Assembly (NCBI GenBank): GCA_020081605.1 | Contig: JAHREC010000055.1 | Coordinates: 124,001-188,000 of the forward strand | DNA from: Albifimbria verrucaria | Taxonomy: Eukaryota > Ascomycota > Sordariomycetes > Hypocreales > Stachybotryaceae | Direction: 5' to 3' | Length of the DNA: 64,000 nt | Part shown: in pieces, positions 47,844 to 59,176 of the stretch | How the letters are laid out: every line of letters starts with the position of its first letter | Numbering within the stretch: position 1 is the stretch's first letter | Translations under genes and position numbers: made by a program | The notes under the pieces: generated by a model | What the model was told of the DNA's origin: nothing | What the model saw: only the letters and a program-made list of their open reading frames with translations | The model's database searches: none

Positions 47844-48870
47844 TCATAAACTAGTGAGCAGAACTTGCAATACTCGATCCGACATTGAGCCTACCACCTG
47901 TATCGAACCATTCCCTGTATGTAAACCTTGTAAATGTATCCCTCCCTCTGCAGTAGATCTCGAAGTATAGTTATCGGGATCGTCAGATGAGGTTGTACCA
48001 GGAGAGGGGCCTGCTGAAATACCACATTGATGTTCGCGAGCTTGCCGAATAACATTAATATCAGAAAACGGAACAAGGGACCCCTGTAAGGGCGGCTCAT
48101 CCACTGGCTCAAGACCTTTCGCACCTGCATCCATATCTCTACAGTCATCCCCGTTTGGAGACGCTGTGCCAGAAGATAACTCTTCTGGGCTGCCAAAGTA
48201 ACGCAAGCGAGCTTGCCTGATAGCATCATAAGCAGGAGAAGTAAAAGGCCTATCTACGGCACCATCGCGACACATGTAAGCGGAGCCGATGGTGTCCACA
48301 GCGCGAGCGGCAATGACCACGCCCGAACCGAGTCCGTGGTTAATATGGGACTTGCGAGGCACTCTGAAGAATCGCACAGTTTTGTAGTCATTTAGTATGC
48401 GCAGCAATGCGGTGGAGATGCACACAAGGCAACGGTCCTTGCCAGAGCTCACATCGTCGAGTGTTGGCATTGAGGTTCGTGCATGTTTCTCGAACGCGGC
48501 TAGACGGTCGCTGAATGCATTTCGGCCCCTCAACTGTCCCCAAGAAGCTTTCGTCAGCAATTACGTATCAATATGAATGAGAAATAGGAAAGTAAAAGAA
48601 AAAAGAGCGAGGAATGAAAAACGAGATAAAGTGCAAGAAAGAAGGAGGAAGAAGAAGAAGAGGAAGAGTGATGAAAAGACGAAAAGACGAAAAGTAAGGC
48701 GCGAGTAGCGACAATATACATACCCAATCGATTCCCATCAAGGCTGAGTATACATAATCCTCGCGGTCTGCCACTGTTTCAAAGGTGAAAGCTTGGCACA
48801 TGAAAAGGCGCAAGACAAATTGAACAACGATCGGAGGGTCGCATTGCAGACCAGTCAATAGCCTCCCCAT
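47844..48870 (-). CDS. Unknown protein with internal repeat and long intron
   Basis: Exon 1 48870-48724 (start MGRLLTGLQCDPPIVVQF, ending MGIDW), a 190-nt intron with a long polypyrimidine tract, and exon 2 48533-47844; 278 residues in frame. The first 100 residues look globular with Cys (CLVCISTALLRIL). From about residue 155 two degenerate repeat units follow, each opening with an IRQAR core and then a Ser/Gly/Pro/Asp-rich tail (AIRQARLRYFGSPEEL; VIRQAREHQCGISAG). Function not recognised. Confidence 0.5.
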
Positions 48871-49264
48871 AGTTCAAAATGACCATCTTTGCCAGCTTGA
48901 GAAGTATGAAGGTGCATTTGTACATCCACCGGTTCGTCGGTCGCATCAGCGGCTAAAATCATAACCGCATTGACCTCTAAGGTACTGTATGTTGGAACAC
49001 AAGTTCAATTGTGTCAATGTTGCGCAAGCTGATACTTTCCTGCCTTTCTTTTTCAAAAACAGTATATAATTCAGCGGTAAATGGCTTCGCCGCCTTGGAC
49101 AATTGATAACTTTTTACCCTGATAAATCATTATGTAGTAATCTATATATAAAAGAAAGAAACCTGCTCCAAGTACGTTTTATTTTTAGGTGATTCTTCTC
49201 ATATAAGAATCGCAAAACATACATTGTTTTATACCACTATAAGCACCAGAACCGCAATCACACT
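48871..49264. other. Divergent spacer, no gene seen
   Basis: AT-rich upstream region with tactgta near 48982. Confidence 0.3.
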
Positions 49265-49401
49265 ATGTGTCCGTGTACAGCATTTACAGAGGAAAATTTC
49301 GCCTACTACACCCGAAGACAAGGACCAGGTAAGCTTTCTATATGTGAAGTGAACTGGTGTAATGCTAACACGAGAAAGATTATAATAATATTCAGAAACT
49401 C

Positions 49402-49761
49402 ATGGAAAATGAGGAAGACATATTCACAAATCTCCAAACATGCACAGCACCTTTGGATTACGGCAGAGCCCTTGCTGCTTGCATCTTTGTATGCGAGCCG
49501 TGTTCACTAGGGGACCATCGGCAGCGAGATATTTTACGTGCGTTCGATGAATACATCATGGATGGGCGAGAAATCAGACGCTGCGAGCTTGTCCATTTAT
49601 TACAGGCTTTCCTAAGGACACATCTTCACACAAGACTTGACTCATTGAGGAACTTCTTTCATGCTGAAGATAATGTTGTCAGGTTCTTCAGACTACGATT
49701 AATGGGCGGCAAGTCCCATAGCAAAGCATACAAGGATTTAAAACAAGACGGAGATGCCTAG
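49402..49761 (+). CDS. Small unknown protein, probable upstream exon
   Basis: 119 residues from ATG 49402 (MENEEDIFTNLQTCTAPLDY), rich in Arg, Leu and His, with helical stretches (CELVHLLQAFLRTHLHTRL). An ATG at 49265 (MCPCTAFTEENFAYYTRRQ) leads to CAG/GTAAGC at 49328 and a possible intron ending at 49396. The two pieces are not in phase as written, so either a base is missing or the first piece is unrelated. No domain recognised. Confidence 0.4.
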   Translation: MENEEDIFTNLQTCTAPLDYGRALAACIFVCEPCSLGDHRQRDILRAFDEYIMDGREIRRCELVHLLQAFLRTHLHTRLDSLRNFFHAEDNVVRFFRLRLMGGKSHSKAYKDLKQDGDA

Positions 49762-50615
49762 TCCTACAACATATTATAATTTAGAGACCTGAACTTTTCG
49801 AGTCCATTTTTGAAGGTAGGCTACTCAACCACTTGTTAGGCTTCTCTTATGAGGACTTCAGGTAGTTCACAATATATTTATCGAGACTATTGTAGGTTTA
49901 TAAAGGCTATGGAATGCTCTGCATCGAGAATTCGTGGTATTTGATCATGACATGATACGGAACGTCGTAAATACAGCCTATGATATGAAATATAATTCAT
50001 TTGTGACTTGTATATAGCAATGCTGTATCTCATTGACTGTGCGAAAGGTTATATCTGTGCCCTTCGCACATTCATGAAGATACACGTCTGACTATATTTT
50101 CAAAACGAACGTCCTGCAAAGTCTGCACCAACCTTGCTCCCTTCTGGGGTGTTGTTTGCCAGAGTCATCGAATCGTAAGAGCTGGCTCGAACAGGTTTCA
50201 TTTGTGGACATTGCGTAATCCTGCCTGGACCACGGTCACCAAATGGTATGATTAAGCCAGGACTCGCAAATATGCGAATTCTTACATTGGAGATCCAGTG
50301 GCCCATGCAGGTAGGAAACGCAGCACGTGGGGGTCTCGATAGTCTAGAAGGAATTGATTACACACCCACAAGACAGTACTAGCCGAGCGCTTGCATGGTC
50401 CGGTTAACCTAGCTCGATGAGGTGCCGGAGACCGGCAACCCCACCGCATGCACACGCAGCATTTTGGCGAGTTAACACCTCGTTAATAAATTTCTACATA
50501 CAGATATAACATGACCCAAATATTCACGTATGATTGACCTGTTGTATACTGTAAGTCACGGCTAGTGTTGTCACCTTAGTTCACTTGGATTGGTCTCTTG
50601 CCTCGCACGACAACA
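49762..50615. other. Spacer, no gene seen
   Basis: AT-rich. A minus 68-codon frame at 50100-50306 has no recognisable content. Confidence 0.3.
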
Positions 50616-51294
50616 ATGACTAACGAAGACGAACATCCACGAGTTAGGCCTGTCAAGTCAGTTGGATCACTCGCCACTACAATTTGCCCTTCAAGACTCG
50701 GTGCCGAGTGGAAGTCGGTGGGTGAACATATCAGGGTTTGTAAACTTACCACCCAATATCTCGACCCGATGATCAAATCTAAACTCTCCAGGCATCCGAT
50801 AAGATAGTTCAACACAAATTCTGCCTCTATCTACAAGTACAAGCTTGGGCGAGCGTTACTCGGCAAGAAACTGGGCTAGAAGCAGGCCAATCGGTGGATC
50901 TCTGCGTTATCGACGATGAGGAGATTATATCTATTTTTGATGATATGGAGTTGGATGATTTAGACGATTTTAGTGAAGACGATATGCGCGTCGGCTGCCA
51001 TGTCGTTGCTTTGATGTATAGATTACTGGCAGCGGTTGGTGGGTCAACCAGTGATATTGTCGACGACTGGTACGATTCAAGCTACCCAGCCGACGAGAAT
51101 CAAAAATATGCAGCGTGATCATTGATATGAACGAGGTCTTGTGCCAAGACGTCGTCGTATCTCAAGATATGAACATGGAGCACAAGATACGTTATATTCA
51201 AGATAACAATGAGATCACTCCAGAGCAAGTAGAGGAGGTTTTGGAAATTGGGCACGCCATAATCAAAGAAGGCTGGACCATGACTTCTATGTAG
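50616..51294 (+). CDS. Unknown acidic protein (two frameshifts)
   Basis: Reconstructed from three short frames. ATG 50616 (MTNEDEHPRVRPVKSVG) runs to KSKLS. One base added at GG 50791-50792 continues ASDKIVQHKFCLYLQVQAW, then a strongly acidic block (IDDEEIISIFDDMELDDLDD). A second base near 51110 continues CSVIIDMNEVLCQDVVVSQ and EVLEIGHAIIKEGWT to TAG 51292-51294. Total 227 codons. No known domain. The unbroken coding character across both joins is the main support. Confidence 0.45.
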
Positions 51295-51512
51295 TGCTTC
51301 AATACACAACTCACGAGGTTTCTCATCAAATGTGGACTATCACGATATAATAACCAGCCGACTTCTGGATAGTAAACCTCATTAGGAAAATGCACAATAC
51401 GTGTATCATACATATGTATCAGATTGCTATATATCTATCGTGAACATATTGAAAGTTCCGATTCTAACTTCACCGGTGATTCTCATGTTCATCATCTCGC
51501 TAAACTTCCCTC

Positions 51513-53692
51513 TTATCTTTTCTCCGATATCGATATGACCCAAACAATCTCATCCCCATCATCACAACGCATAGAATCAATAGCCATTTTCTTATTTCCG
51601 CCCTTTTTGTAGGTGAGATGTCCATGGAGTAGCAAACTCAAATCCTGTATGCTTGTATAGGTAGGATTAACTAAGGGGACGGCGATGGTTTTATCTCCAC
51701 AATGGATTCTTAGCATTATAGGGTGGTCTATGACCTTTTCGCCACGCAATTCGCCAAGATAGGCTTCGAAACCTGTGTATATTCCATGGTTGTTACTCCA
51801 AGGCCCCAACTTCGTTCTTCCTTTGGGTACGTAGTGAAGGCATTCATGGTTGGTATAGGATGGGAAATCCCGGAGAGGGCGAAATTTTTCATCTAGCCCT
51901 GGCAGAGTCTGGCCTAAAGTGAGCTTTGGCGTACTAATAAATGTCCAAAAGTAAGGGCTTTTGGCCTCTATGCTGTCCAATTGGACTACCATCGACTCTT
52001 TATTATGACGGATAAAATCATGAATAACATGGAGAATTCCGAATGCAGTTGTATTTATTATTGGTAGAAGATATTCCCCTACTTGTAGAATGATTGGATG
52101 AGGGATCAGCCTTTTAGTCTCGAAACTCACTCTGGTTCCATCTACACGTCTGGCAGTGCTAGGGTGATCTCGAGATGACCATGTGACATCCTCAAGTAAT
52201 TCGTACTGGTCAGTTGGCTTTTCATGCGTAAGATACTGGCTGACACGGTTTAGGAAGCCTAGACATTTGGAGATCTCGCTTTCGCTTGGCCAGACATAAT
52301 CATTCGGGTTCAAGTCTTCGTCTTCTTCGTTGGACTCTTTGAGCCAATCGATACTTATGAGCGGCTTGTTAAATTTTACAGCATATCTAATGACATCTGT
52401 ATCATCGCGTGGGTTTGAACAAATGACGTGTGTAGGATCATGTCTGCAATACTCCCAGCCCCGAGCCTCGATAAGATTGAGCAGTTCTCTGAACTCGTAT
52501 CCCTCGAACTTCCCACTCAGAGCGACTCGGAATGGAGGCGGCCTAGAACTTGGAGAAGATGAGATAGGACTGGCCGTTTCAGGCCATGGTGTGTCATATG
52601 CTCTGCTTAACCCAGCCGCTCTCGCATGGTTTACGATACGTTCAACAAGACATGTTTTTCTCGCCAGAACCATAAATTGCTTATTGTCGGTGCTTAAGAA
52701 CTCATCGTCTGTCATATCTAGTGCGATGGCGACGAGATAGAGAGAATCACGTGCTGACTCGGGAATTTCGTCGAGTTCGTAGCTATTTAGAGTCTCACCG
52801 TTCCAACATGCTCCTGGTAATAGTTCCCATTGTTTTCCGTCAGTACGTGCACCATAGATCAGTGCCCCTTCCCCCAGAAGAAAAACGTAGGTCAGTCCAA
52901 TTTGTGACTCTGACATCCAAAACGTTATCATCCACCAAGGCTTGAATGAACAGATGTGTTCGGCTTTCTTCATTCTCATCCTCTTCCCTATTATCCCAGA
53001 AAATAAATTGGATGAACGGTAATGTGCGTGTGTTATTATCAGCATGGGAACGATAAATACATAGACTCGGGCGCAGTAAGATTCGAGTGTCAATATTTTC
53101 CGGTTGTCTTTTTCTGAGAGGGAGGTAGAGGCCAAATCATCCAAGCGATGGGAGAAATCTGTCTCACAATCGATACAAATATCTCTCGGGTCAGGTAGCC
53201 CGTTCTGCCAATCCTTGGATAGATGTGCCATGGCTTGTTCCTCGACAAGCTGCACAAGGTTGGTTTCCGAGAATTCTTGTGGTACTAGGTTTATGAAATA
53301 GAGCGGGTGGTTTTGTACGGAGATTGGAAGCAGCTCTTTGAATTCGGCAACCAACTCGTGATCCAGTGCAACTTCTGAATTATCAAGCCCGATGCCCTTG
53401 CCGATAACAGTGATATTAAGATACATAGACTTTCTTAGAGCTTGAATGAAGGGTGCTCCTGACGTTCGCAGTTTTGGTTCTCCTGAGTATCATAGAAAAG
53501 AAACTGAAGGCAAGGCCAAGAACGGTTGTTCTCGACCCACCCACACGCCAAGGTAAGCAGCCCATAAGATTGGAGACTCAGTAGTTGATGAAATTCAATA
53601 TCCTCCATATTCTCATTCTCTTGCAGATCTTTTGCATTCGCGATTAGCAGTGATTGCCAGTCTCGGCAATTAGCCCAGGGGTTATCTAGCAT
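51513..53692 (-). CDS. BRCT-like domain protein, tandem copy 1 (one frameshift)
   Basis: 726 residues after one base is restored at 53449-53450, where copy 2 has AAA and this copy AA. ATG 53692 (MLDNPWANCRDWQSLL) is chosen because copy 2 has the same start. The N-terminal half is Leu/Trp-rich and unrecognised, with a conserved QLVEEQAMAHL block. Pro/Ser linker SPISSSPSSRPPPF leads to a BRCT-like module (FRVALSGKFEGYEFRELLN, WEYCRHDPTHVICSNP, FNKPLISIDWLKES), normally a phosphopeptide or protein-binding fold of DNA-repair and checkpoint proteins. The C-terminal 250 residues are family specific. Copy 2 lies 0.9 kb upstream on the same strand. Confidence 0.7.
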
Positions 53693-53940
53693 GATTTGGT
53701 AGATATAATCACGGATGCAAGAGTGACCAGTGATCAAGAAGACCACAAAGACCAGGAAATCATTTTAAAAACATTTTGGCAGTTGCGATTCAGACAGTAT
53801 ACTGAGTTTAGAAGACAGAAAGAAGAAAGGAAAACAATATTGTATGAATAGGCAAGGAGTAAGGAATTATTCATTGACGCTGGATAGAAGGGAGAAAAAG
53901 AAAGGAAATGCCCTATTTACAGACCCTCGACTGCTTATAG

Positions 53941-54210
53941 TTAGAGGTGAAGATGATATGATTTCAGGTAGAGGAAATTCGTGGCGAAGGTACGAAACTT
54001 GACAAATTCAGAGCGTGAAGTCAAGTTCAAGTATCGATCAGATCCATCATCTACTTGAGCTTGCTTGGCCTTACCATTCTTGGACGACTCGTCCCACCAC
54101 TCACTTAACAAACCTAACTGAAGGCTACTCGTGAAGTTGGGATCCAGGTTCCCATCCCGGCAATCAAAAGCACAAAGGCATAATGGGGGTGCCCACGGTT
54201 GCTTGATCAT
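53941..54210 (-). CDS. Short ORF upstream of BRCT copy 1
   Basis: 89 codons (start MIKQPWAPPLCLCAFDCRD; later SRSEFVKFRTFATNFLYLK). The same sequence block lies upstream of BRCT copy 2 (about 57225-57480), where the ATG is ACG and the frame is broken. It may be a separate small gene, an upstream ORF or a 5' exon of the BRCT gene; the 250 bases between are pyrimidine-rich. No family recognised. Confidence 0.35.
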   Translation of the reverse strand: MIKQPWAPPLCLCAFDCRDGNLDPNFTSSLQLGLLSEWWDESSKNGKAKQAQVDDGSDRYLNLTSRSEFVKFRTFATNFLYLKSYHLHL

Positions 54211-54572
54211 GACAACTCGGCGAATTCACCCGATTGCCCAGCTAGATCATGACTGCCATTTAGTGATATTACACAATGTATGGTTATTTCTTGCGGAAGG
54301 CAGACCATCCCAAGACATTAACCAGTTGATGCCTGGATCGCGTAATTTATTATTAAAATACATAATAATATACATACAGTACCGGTATCATACAGTAGCA
54401 TATTGCATGCATCTGTCACTGGAAATTTTGAAAGTTCTGATTCTATCCCTTTCAGCGAGTATTCATCACCTCGCTAAGTCTTCCTCCAATGCTTTCTCCG
54501 ATATCGACATGACCCAAACGATCTCATCCCCATCATCACAGCGTATCGAATCAATAGTTCTTTGCTCATTTC

Positions 54573-57010
54573 TTAGGTTCCCGTGGGTAAGCTGTGCATA
54601 AAGGGCAAGCCCACATCGATCATACTTGTGAGGGTTGGATTAAGTAATGGAACGGCGATGGATTTATCTCCATCCTGGACTTTGAGTATTATAGGGTGGT
54701 CTATAAATCTCAGACTATCGCATTCATCCATAAATGACGACGAAGCATCATGATGCCACGGAAGCTTCAGATCTGTCCTACCTTTGGGTAAATATTCGAG
54801 GCATTTTAAACCAGTATATCCCGGGAAATCACGGAGAGGGTGAAACCTTGGGTTCGGCATCGGCTGTAATGTGTCTAAAGCAGGCTGTAGTGTGCCGACA
54901 AATTCCCAAAAGTAGGGGCCTTTAACCCTTATACTGTGAAGTTGGAACACCGTCTGGGGCTTGCTTTGACGGCAAAACTCATAAATAACGTGGAGAATCC
55001 CAATTGTGGTTGTATCTATGATGGGTAGTAAATACTTCTCTATGATTAGAATGATGGGATGAGGGATTAACCTTTTGGTCTCGAATCCCGCTTTGCCTCC
55101 ATCCACACATCTGGCAGTGCTAGGGTGATCTCGAGATGACCATGTGACATCATTGAGTAGTTCGTACTGTTCAGTTGGTTTTCCATGTCTGAGGTACTGA
55201 CAGACACGATTTAGAGAATCTTTAAGATCCCAAGTCTTGTTTTTATCTGGCCACAAATAACCCTCGATATCTAAGTTGTACTTCAATTCGCTGGACCGTT
55301 CAAGCCAAGCGATCTTCATGAGCGGCTTGTTCAGTTTTACGGCATGTTCAACGACTTCTGTATCATCGCGTGGGTTTGAACAGATGACGTGCGTAGGATC
55401 ATGCCTGCAATACTCCCAGCCCCGAGCCTCGATAAGGTTGAGCAGTTCTCTGAACTCGTATCCCTCAAACTTCCCACTCAGAGCGACTCGGAATGGAGGC
55501 GGCCTAGAACTTGGAGAAGATGAGATAGGACTGGCCGTTTCAGGCCATGGTGATGTCATATGCTCTGCTTAACCCAGCCGCTCTCGCATGGTTTACGATA
55601 CGTTGAACAAGGCATATCCTTCTCGCCAGAAGCATAAACTGCCTGTCGTCAGTGCGCAGAAATTCATCATTTGACATATCTATTGCTATGGCAATAAGAT
55701 AAACAGGTTGGTTCTCGAGCACCGGAATCTCAACGACCAAATCGCAGACCGGAGTTTCTCTATCCCAGCATGTTTCAGCCGAAGGCTCCCATTCCTCATC
55801 ATCAGTGGTGCTCAGCGCTCTGCTATGAACAATTTTCGGTCGTTTTTAGAAGTATAATATAATTCGCTCCAGTTAGTAACTCCAACGTCCAAAGCCTTAT
55901 CATCCACCAAGGCATGGATGAATCGATGTGTCAAATTGTTTTCCCTCTCTTCTTCCTCTCTGTCGTCATGAAAGAGAAACTGGACAAAGGGTCGTGTGCG
56001 TGTCGCACCGTTGATGTTTGGAGCCATGAATTTCATTACGACCAGCCCATAGGCTTGAAGAATGAATAACTTTCTATAATCATGGTGTCTAATGGTGGCA
56101 CGGTCTTTGAAACAATTGTATGTCCACGGCGACATACCAGATCCAACCTCGTACGAGCTCTTCAGGTATAGCTCATTCATAAGGACCAAGTTTCCCCAGT
56201 CAATGCAGCTTAACCAGACATTTCTTTGGTTTTCCACGCTTATACGGGGAATATCGGATGAATCTTTCGATTCATCGTCAATTGATGACTCTGAACTGTT
56301 TTCCGATTCAGTTGATGACTCCGAAATGGAACGACTGGCTGGTATATCAGGTAGCCCAGTCTGCCACGTATCAGATAGATGTACCATAGCTTGTTCCTCG
56401 ACAAGTTGCAAAAGGTTAATTTCGTTTGCAGACGATAGAAAAACGTCGTCACAGCTGCCCTTGAACGTGTCCCTGGATATTTGTGATGCCAGGGTTATGA
56501 AGTGGAGCGGATGGCGTTTTACGGAATCGGGAATTAGCTTTTTCAACTCGGTAGCCATCTCACTGTTCCAAGTAGCTTCCGGATCCTCAATCCAAGCCCC
56601 TCTCAGATTCTTCTGCTTGTTGCTCTTATAAATGCCGAAAACGAAACTATCGGGAACCATCAACTCTCTTACACTGTGGATGAAAGGGTGCTCCTCAGCC
56701 AACGGAGGCCGGCATTCCGGGACTACTCGAGTATCTTGAAAAACAAACTGAAGATAAGGCCGAAAGCGTCTGTGCTTGTCTGGTTCATTTTTACACGAGC
56801 TGGCATACAAGCCACGATAAGCAGTCCACACGATTGGAGGTGCAGTAGTTGATTGAATGCGGTTTCTTCGAGTAGTTCAATGTCTTCGCTAGGTGAGAGA
56901 TCGTCATTCTGACCGACGTCAAGTCTTTGGCGTCTCTTTTGCAGATACGTCGCATTCACAGTTAGAAGCGATTGCCAGTCCTGGCAGTTAGCCCAGGGGT
57001 TGTCTAGCAT
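54573..57010 (-). CDS. BRCT-like domain protein, tandem copy 2 (three frame breaks)
   Basis: Paralogue of 51513-53692, 813 codons after correction. Starts MLDNPWANCQDWQSLL. Breaks: near 56812 (loss), T4 55833-55836 (loss), and near 55556 where it has one base more than copy 1 (a gain). The mid-region LLQLVEEQAMVHLSDTW and an Asp/Glu/Ser insert (SSIDDESKDSSDIP) precede the BRCT-like module, whose DNA is nearly identical to copy 1. The C-terminal part (KRLIPHPIILIIEKYLLPII) has diverged more. Because of the gain and several losses this copy is more likely to be a pseudogene than copy 1. Confidence 0.6.
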
Positions 57011-57224
57011 GATTTGGATAGATATGATCACGGAGGTAAGGGTGATCAGTGATCAAGAAGACCACAAAGGCCAGGAAATCAAGTCAAAACATTTGATTAA
57101 TCGAGAGAGAAAACAATAGCATACAAATAGGCAAGGAGTTGTTGTGGTCATAAAGATAGAAGGGAGGAAAAGGAAAGAACATGCCCTATTTACAGACCCT
57201 CGACTGCTCAAAGTTAAGAGGTAA

Positions 57225-57480
57225 AGATTACATGTTTTCAGGCAGGGGTTATTCGGAATAAAGGCCCAAAACTTGACAGATTCGGGGCGTGAAGTCGAGT
57301 TCAAGTATCGATCAGGTCCGTCACGCACTTGAGCTTAGCCTTGCCATCTTGGACAACTCCTTAACCCAACGAACCGCTATTCCTGAAATTGGAAGCAGCG
57401 TGGATCTAATTCCCATTCCGGTAATCGAAAGCACAAAGGCATGATGGAGGTGCCCACTGTTTCTTAGCCGTGATAACTCG
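57225..57480 (-). pseudogene. Degenerate copy of the ORF upstream of BRCT copy 2
   Basis: Aligns with 53941-54210 (WAPPSCLCAFDYRNGN, then DRYLNSTSRPESVKF) but has ACG in place of ATG, an early TAG and a frame change. It supports the duplication boundary lying upstream of this block. Confidence 0.55.
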
Positions 57481-57890
57481 GCCAATTCACCTAGTTGTCC
57501 ACATGATCCTGTAAGAACGTATAGCGCTATGCTTTGGTGTGATATCCGGGAGTGACTTGATATCCACAAATGTAATGCCAATGAGCTTGTGAACTTCATA
57601 ACAGATCTGTTGCTGTACAGTACAGTATTGCCTACTTAAGACACAATGCTCGTCTACCAATAGCCCGCAATCGGTGCTCACATACCTACCTCACGATACA
57701 TTGCAGCGCTATACAGTCGCTGACTGAAGAATCAGTCTTGGTACATGATTTCTTTGGTTGTAATTTGTCTTCTCTTTCGACTTGTGTATATCTATGCTTA
57801 TACACGAGAAAACAAAACCACAATCCTCGGACATCACCACAACGTCCTCCCACCCCAAACGCCTCATTTCAATAAAGATAAGCCTGCTTG
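57481..57890. other. Spacer between BRCT copy 2 and the zinc-finger gene
   Basis: No gene seen. gtacagtacagtattg near 57615. Confidence 0.3.
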
Positions 57891-58608
57891 ATGCTCTCCG
57901 ATATGTCGGCTCAGCCCATGTCAATAGAAAGCACTATCACTACAGATTTTCCGATCGTCTTGAACGGAAATGGCGGTCCTGTAGGCCCTCCCGGGGCATC
58001 TAGACGCGCAACTGAAAAAGTCCGATGCCCTGGTTGTACCAGAACGTATAGCAAGAAGAGGTATTTGGATCGCCATATATCACAGGGTCAGTACACAATC
58101 TTAGAGCTCACGCTTCGCTCATCTACAGCCGTTAACCCGCCCATTGCAGTTCTCAACGGCTCCTTGTGCAGAGGCGAGCGCTGTCGGGCTGACCTTGTTC
58201 TTCAAAGCCAAACTTCTCAACGTCAAGCATATGGTAAGGGAAGGTATTTGTATCCACGCCGTCCTTTTTCCCTCAACCGCAGCGACAGAAGCAGGATATC
58301 ATTGTACAAAAGCCTGCTGAAACTTCGTACGTTTCAGACCCCTTACCGACCTCAAGAAACAGCTTGGTGACGCGTTGGAGTATCTGGCGCTGGTCGAGCA
58401 GAGATTATACATAGTAGAACAGTTGACCCAACACCCTGGTGCTGGTTATCAAGATCATCACTCGGTTCCTGGGAATGGAATTTCCAATGAGCACTCGCCT
58501 GCCATGGGAGAAGTTTATGACAACATCTCTCCATCCGAGGAAGCAGAGCCAACTACTCAAGTTGAATGCGTCATGGATGCTGTGGAAGGTTGCTCAAACC
58601 TAAGATAA
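57891..58608 (+). CDS. C2H2-type zinc-finger protein with introns
   Basis: ATG 57891 (MLSDMSAQPMSIESTITTD), a Gly/Pro stretch, then a finger KVRCPGCTRTYSKKRYLDRH. The usual second His would come just after the GTCAGT donor at 58087. Two introns are likely (from 58087, acceptor near 58154 or 58174; and from about 58235 to 58341). The last exon reads LTDLKKQLGDALEYLALVEQ and an acidic end (ISPSEEAEPTTQVE). Exon phases do not all agree as written, so a base may be missing. Probable DNA- or RNA-binding regulator; the target is unknown. Confidence 0.45.
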
Positions 58609-58653
58609 ATGGCACATGCCAGTGGTAGCTTACGTACCGCGAAGCTCAATTTG

Positions 58654-59176
58654 AACACTCTTCAAGTTGCCATCATGCTTATGTGGCGCTGATATTGAGC
58701 TTCCACACGGACGACACCATATAGCGCTTACAAAGTGCTTACCATGTTGTGCATATCGTGTCATTTTGGTGGCCAATCAAAGAGGCGCCGAATCTATTTA
58801 TCACGACCGGCGAAGCTATAATGCACTATGTGGAAGTGACCAATACATCATCTCGGACGAGCGGTGGAAAATAACATGCGTTTCGACTTCACGGCTACCC
58901 GGAGAAGAGTGAAGAATTACATGGGAGTTTGTTTGGTCTATCGTCAGCTCAGAGGTGGAGAGGGCCATAGCTCACGGACTTTTCATTTCGGACCATCTCG
59001 AAGACAACCTCGTTCGCTATGAGATGTTCATTGATCAAGGGCACTCGCTCGATGAAAACGCAATTTTCTTTCCCATTAAATCGCTGTATGGCATATACCT
59101 GATATCTCCCGTGCGGTCCAGAGAGGGAAAGGAATGCCGCCATCTGCACATCTGGAGCCACACTATGCGCTTCTGA
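58654..59176 (+). CDS. Unknown protein interrupted by in-frame TGA
   Basis: One frame is coding-like on both sides of a single TGA at 58910-58912. Before it: LCGADIELPHGRHHIALTK, then SIYHDRRSYNALCGSDQYI and WKITCVSTSRLPGEE. After it: RITWEFVWSIVSSEVERAI and GLFISDHLEDNLVRYEMFI, ending at TGA 59176. No ATG is seen at the left end, so a 5' exon is missing. Cys-rich start, no known domain. It looks like a nonsense-hit gene rather than two genes. Confidence 0.4.

Larger units (their letters stand above)
51424..57480. repeat. Tandem segmental duplication (two units of about 3 kb)
   Basis: Unit 1 about 51424-54230 and unit 2 about 54430-57480 each carry, in order, a shared 3' flank (ctccgatatcgayatgaccc near 51525 and 54500), a BRCT gene and an upstream block. 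Divergence is uneven along the units. Confidence 0.8.
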
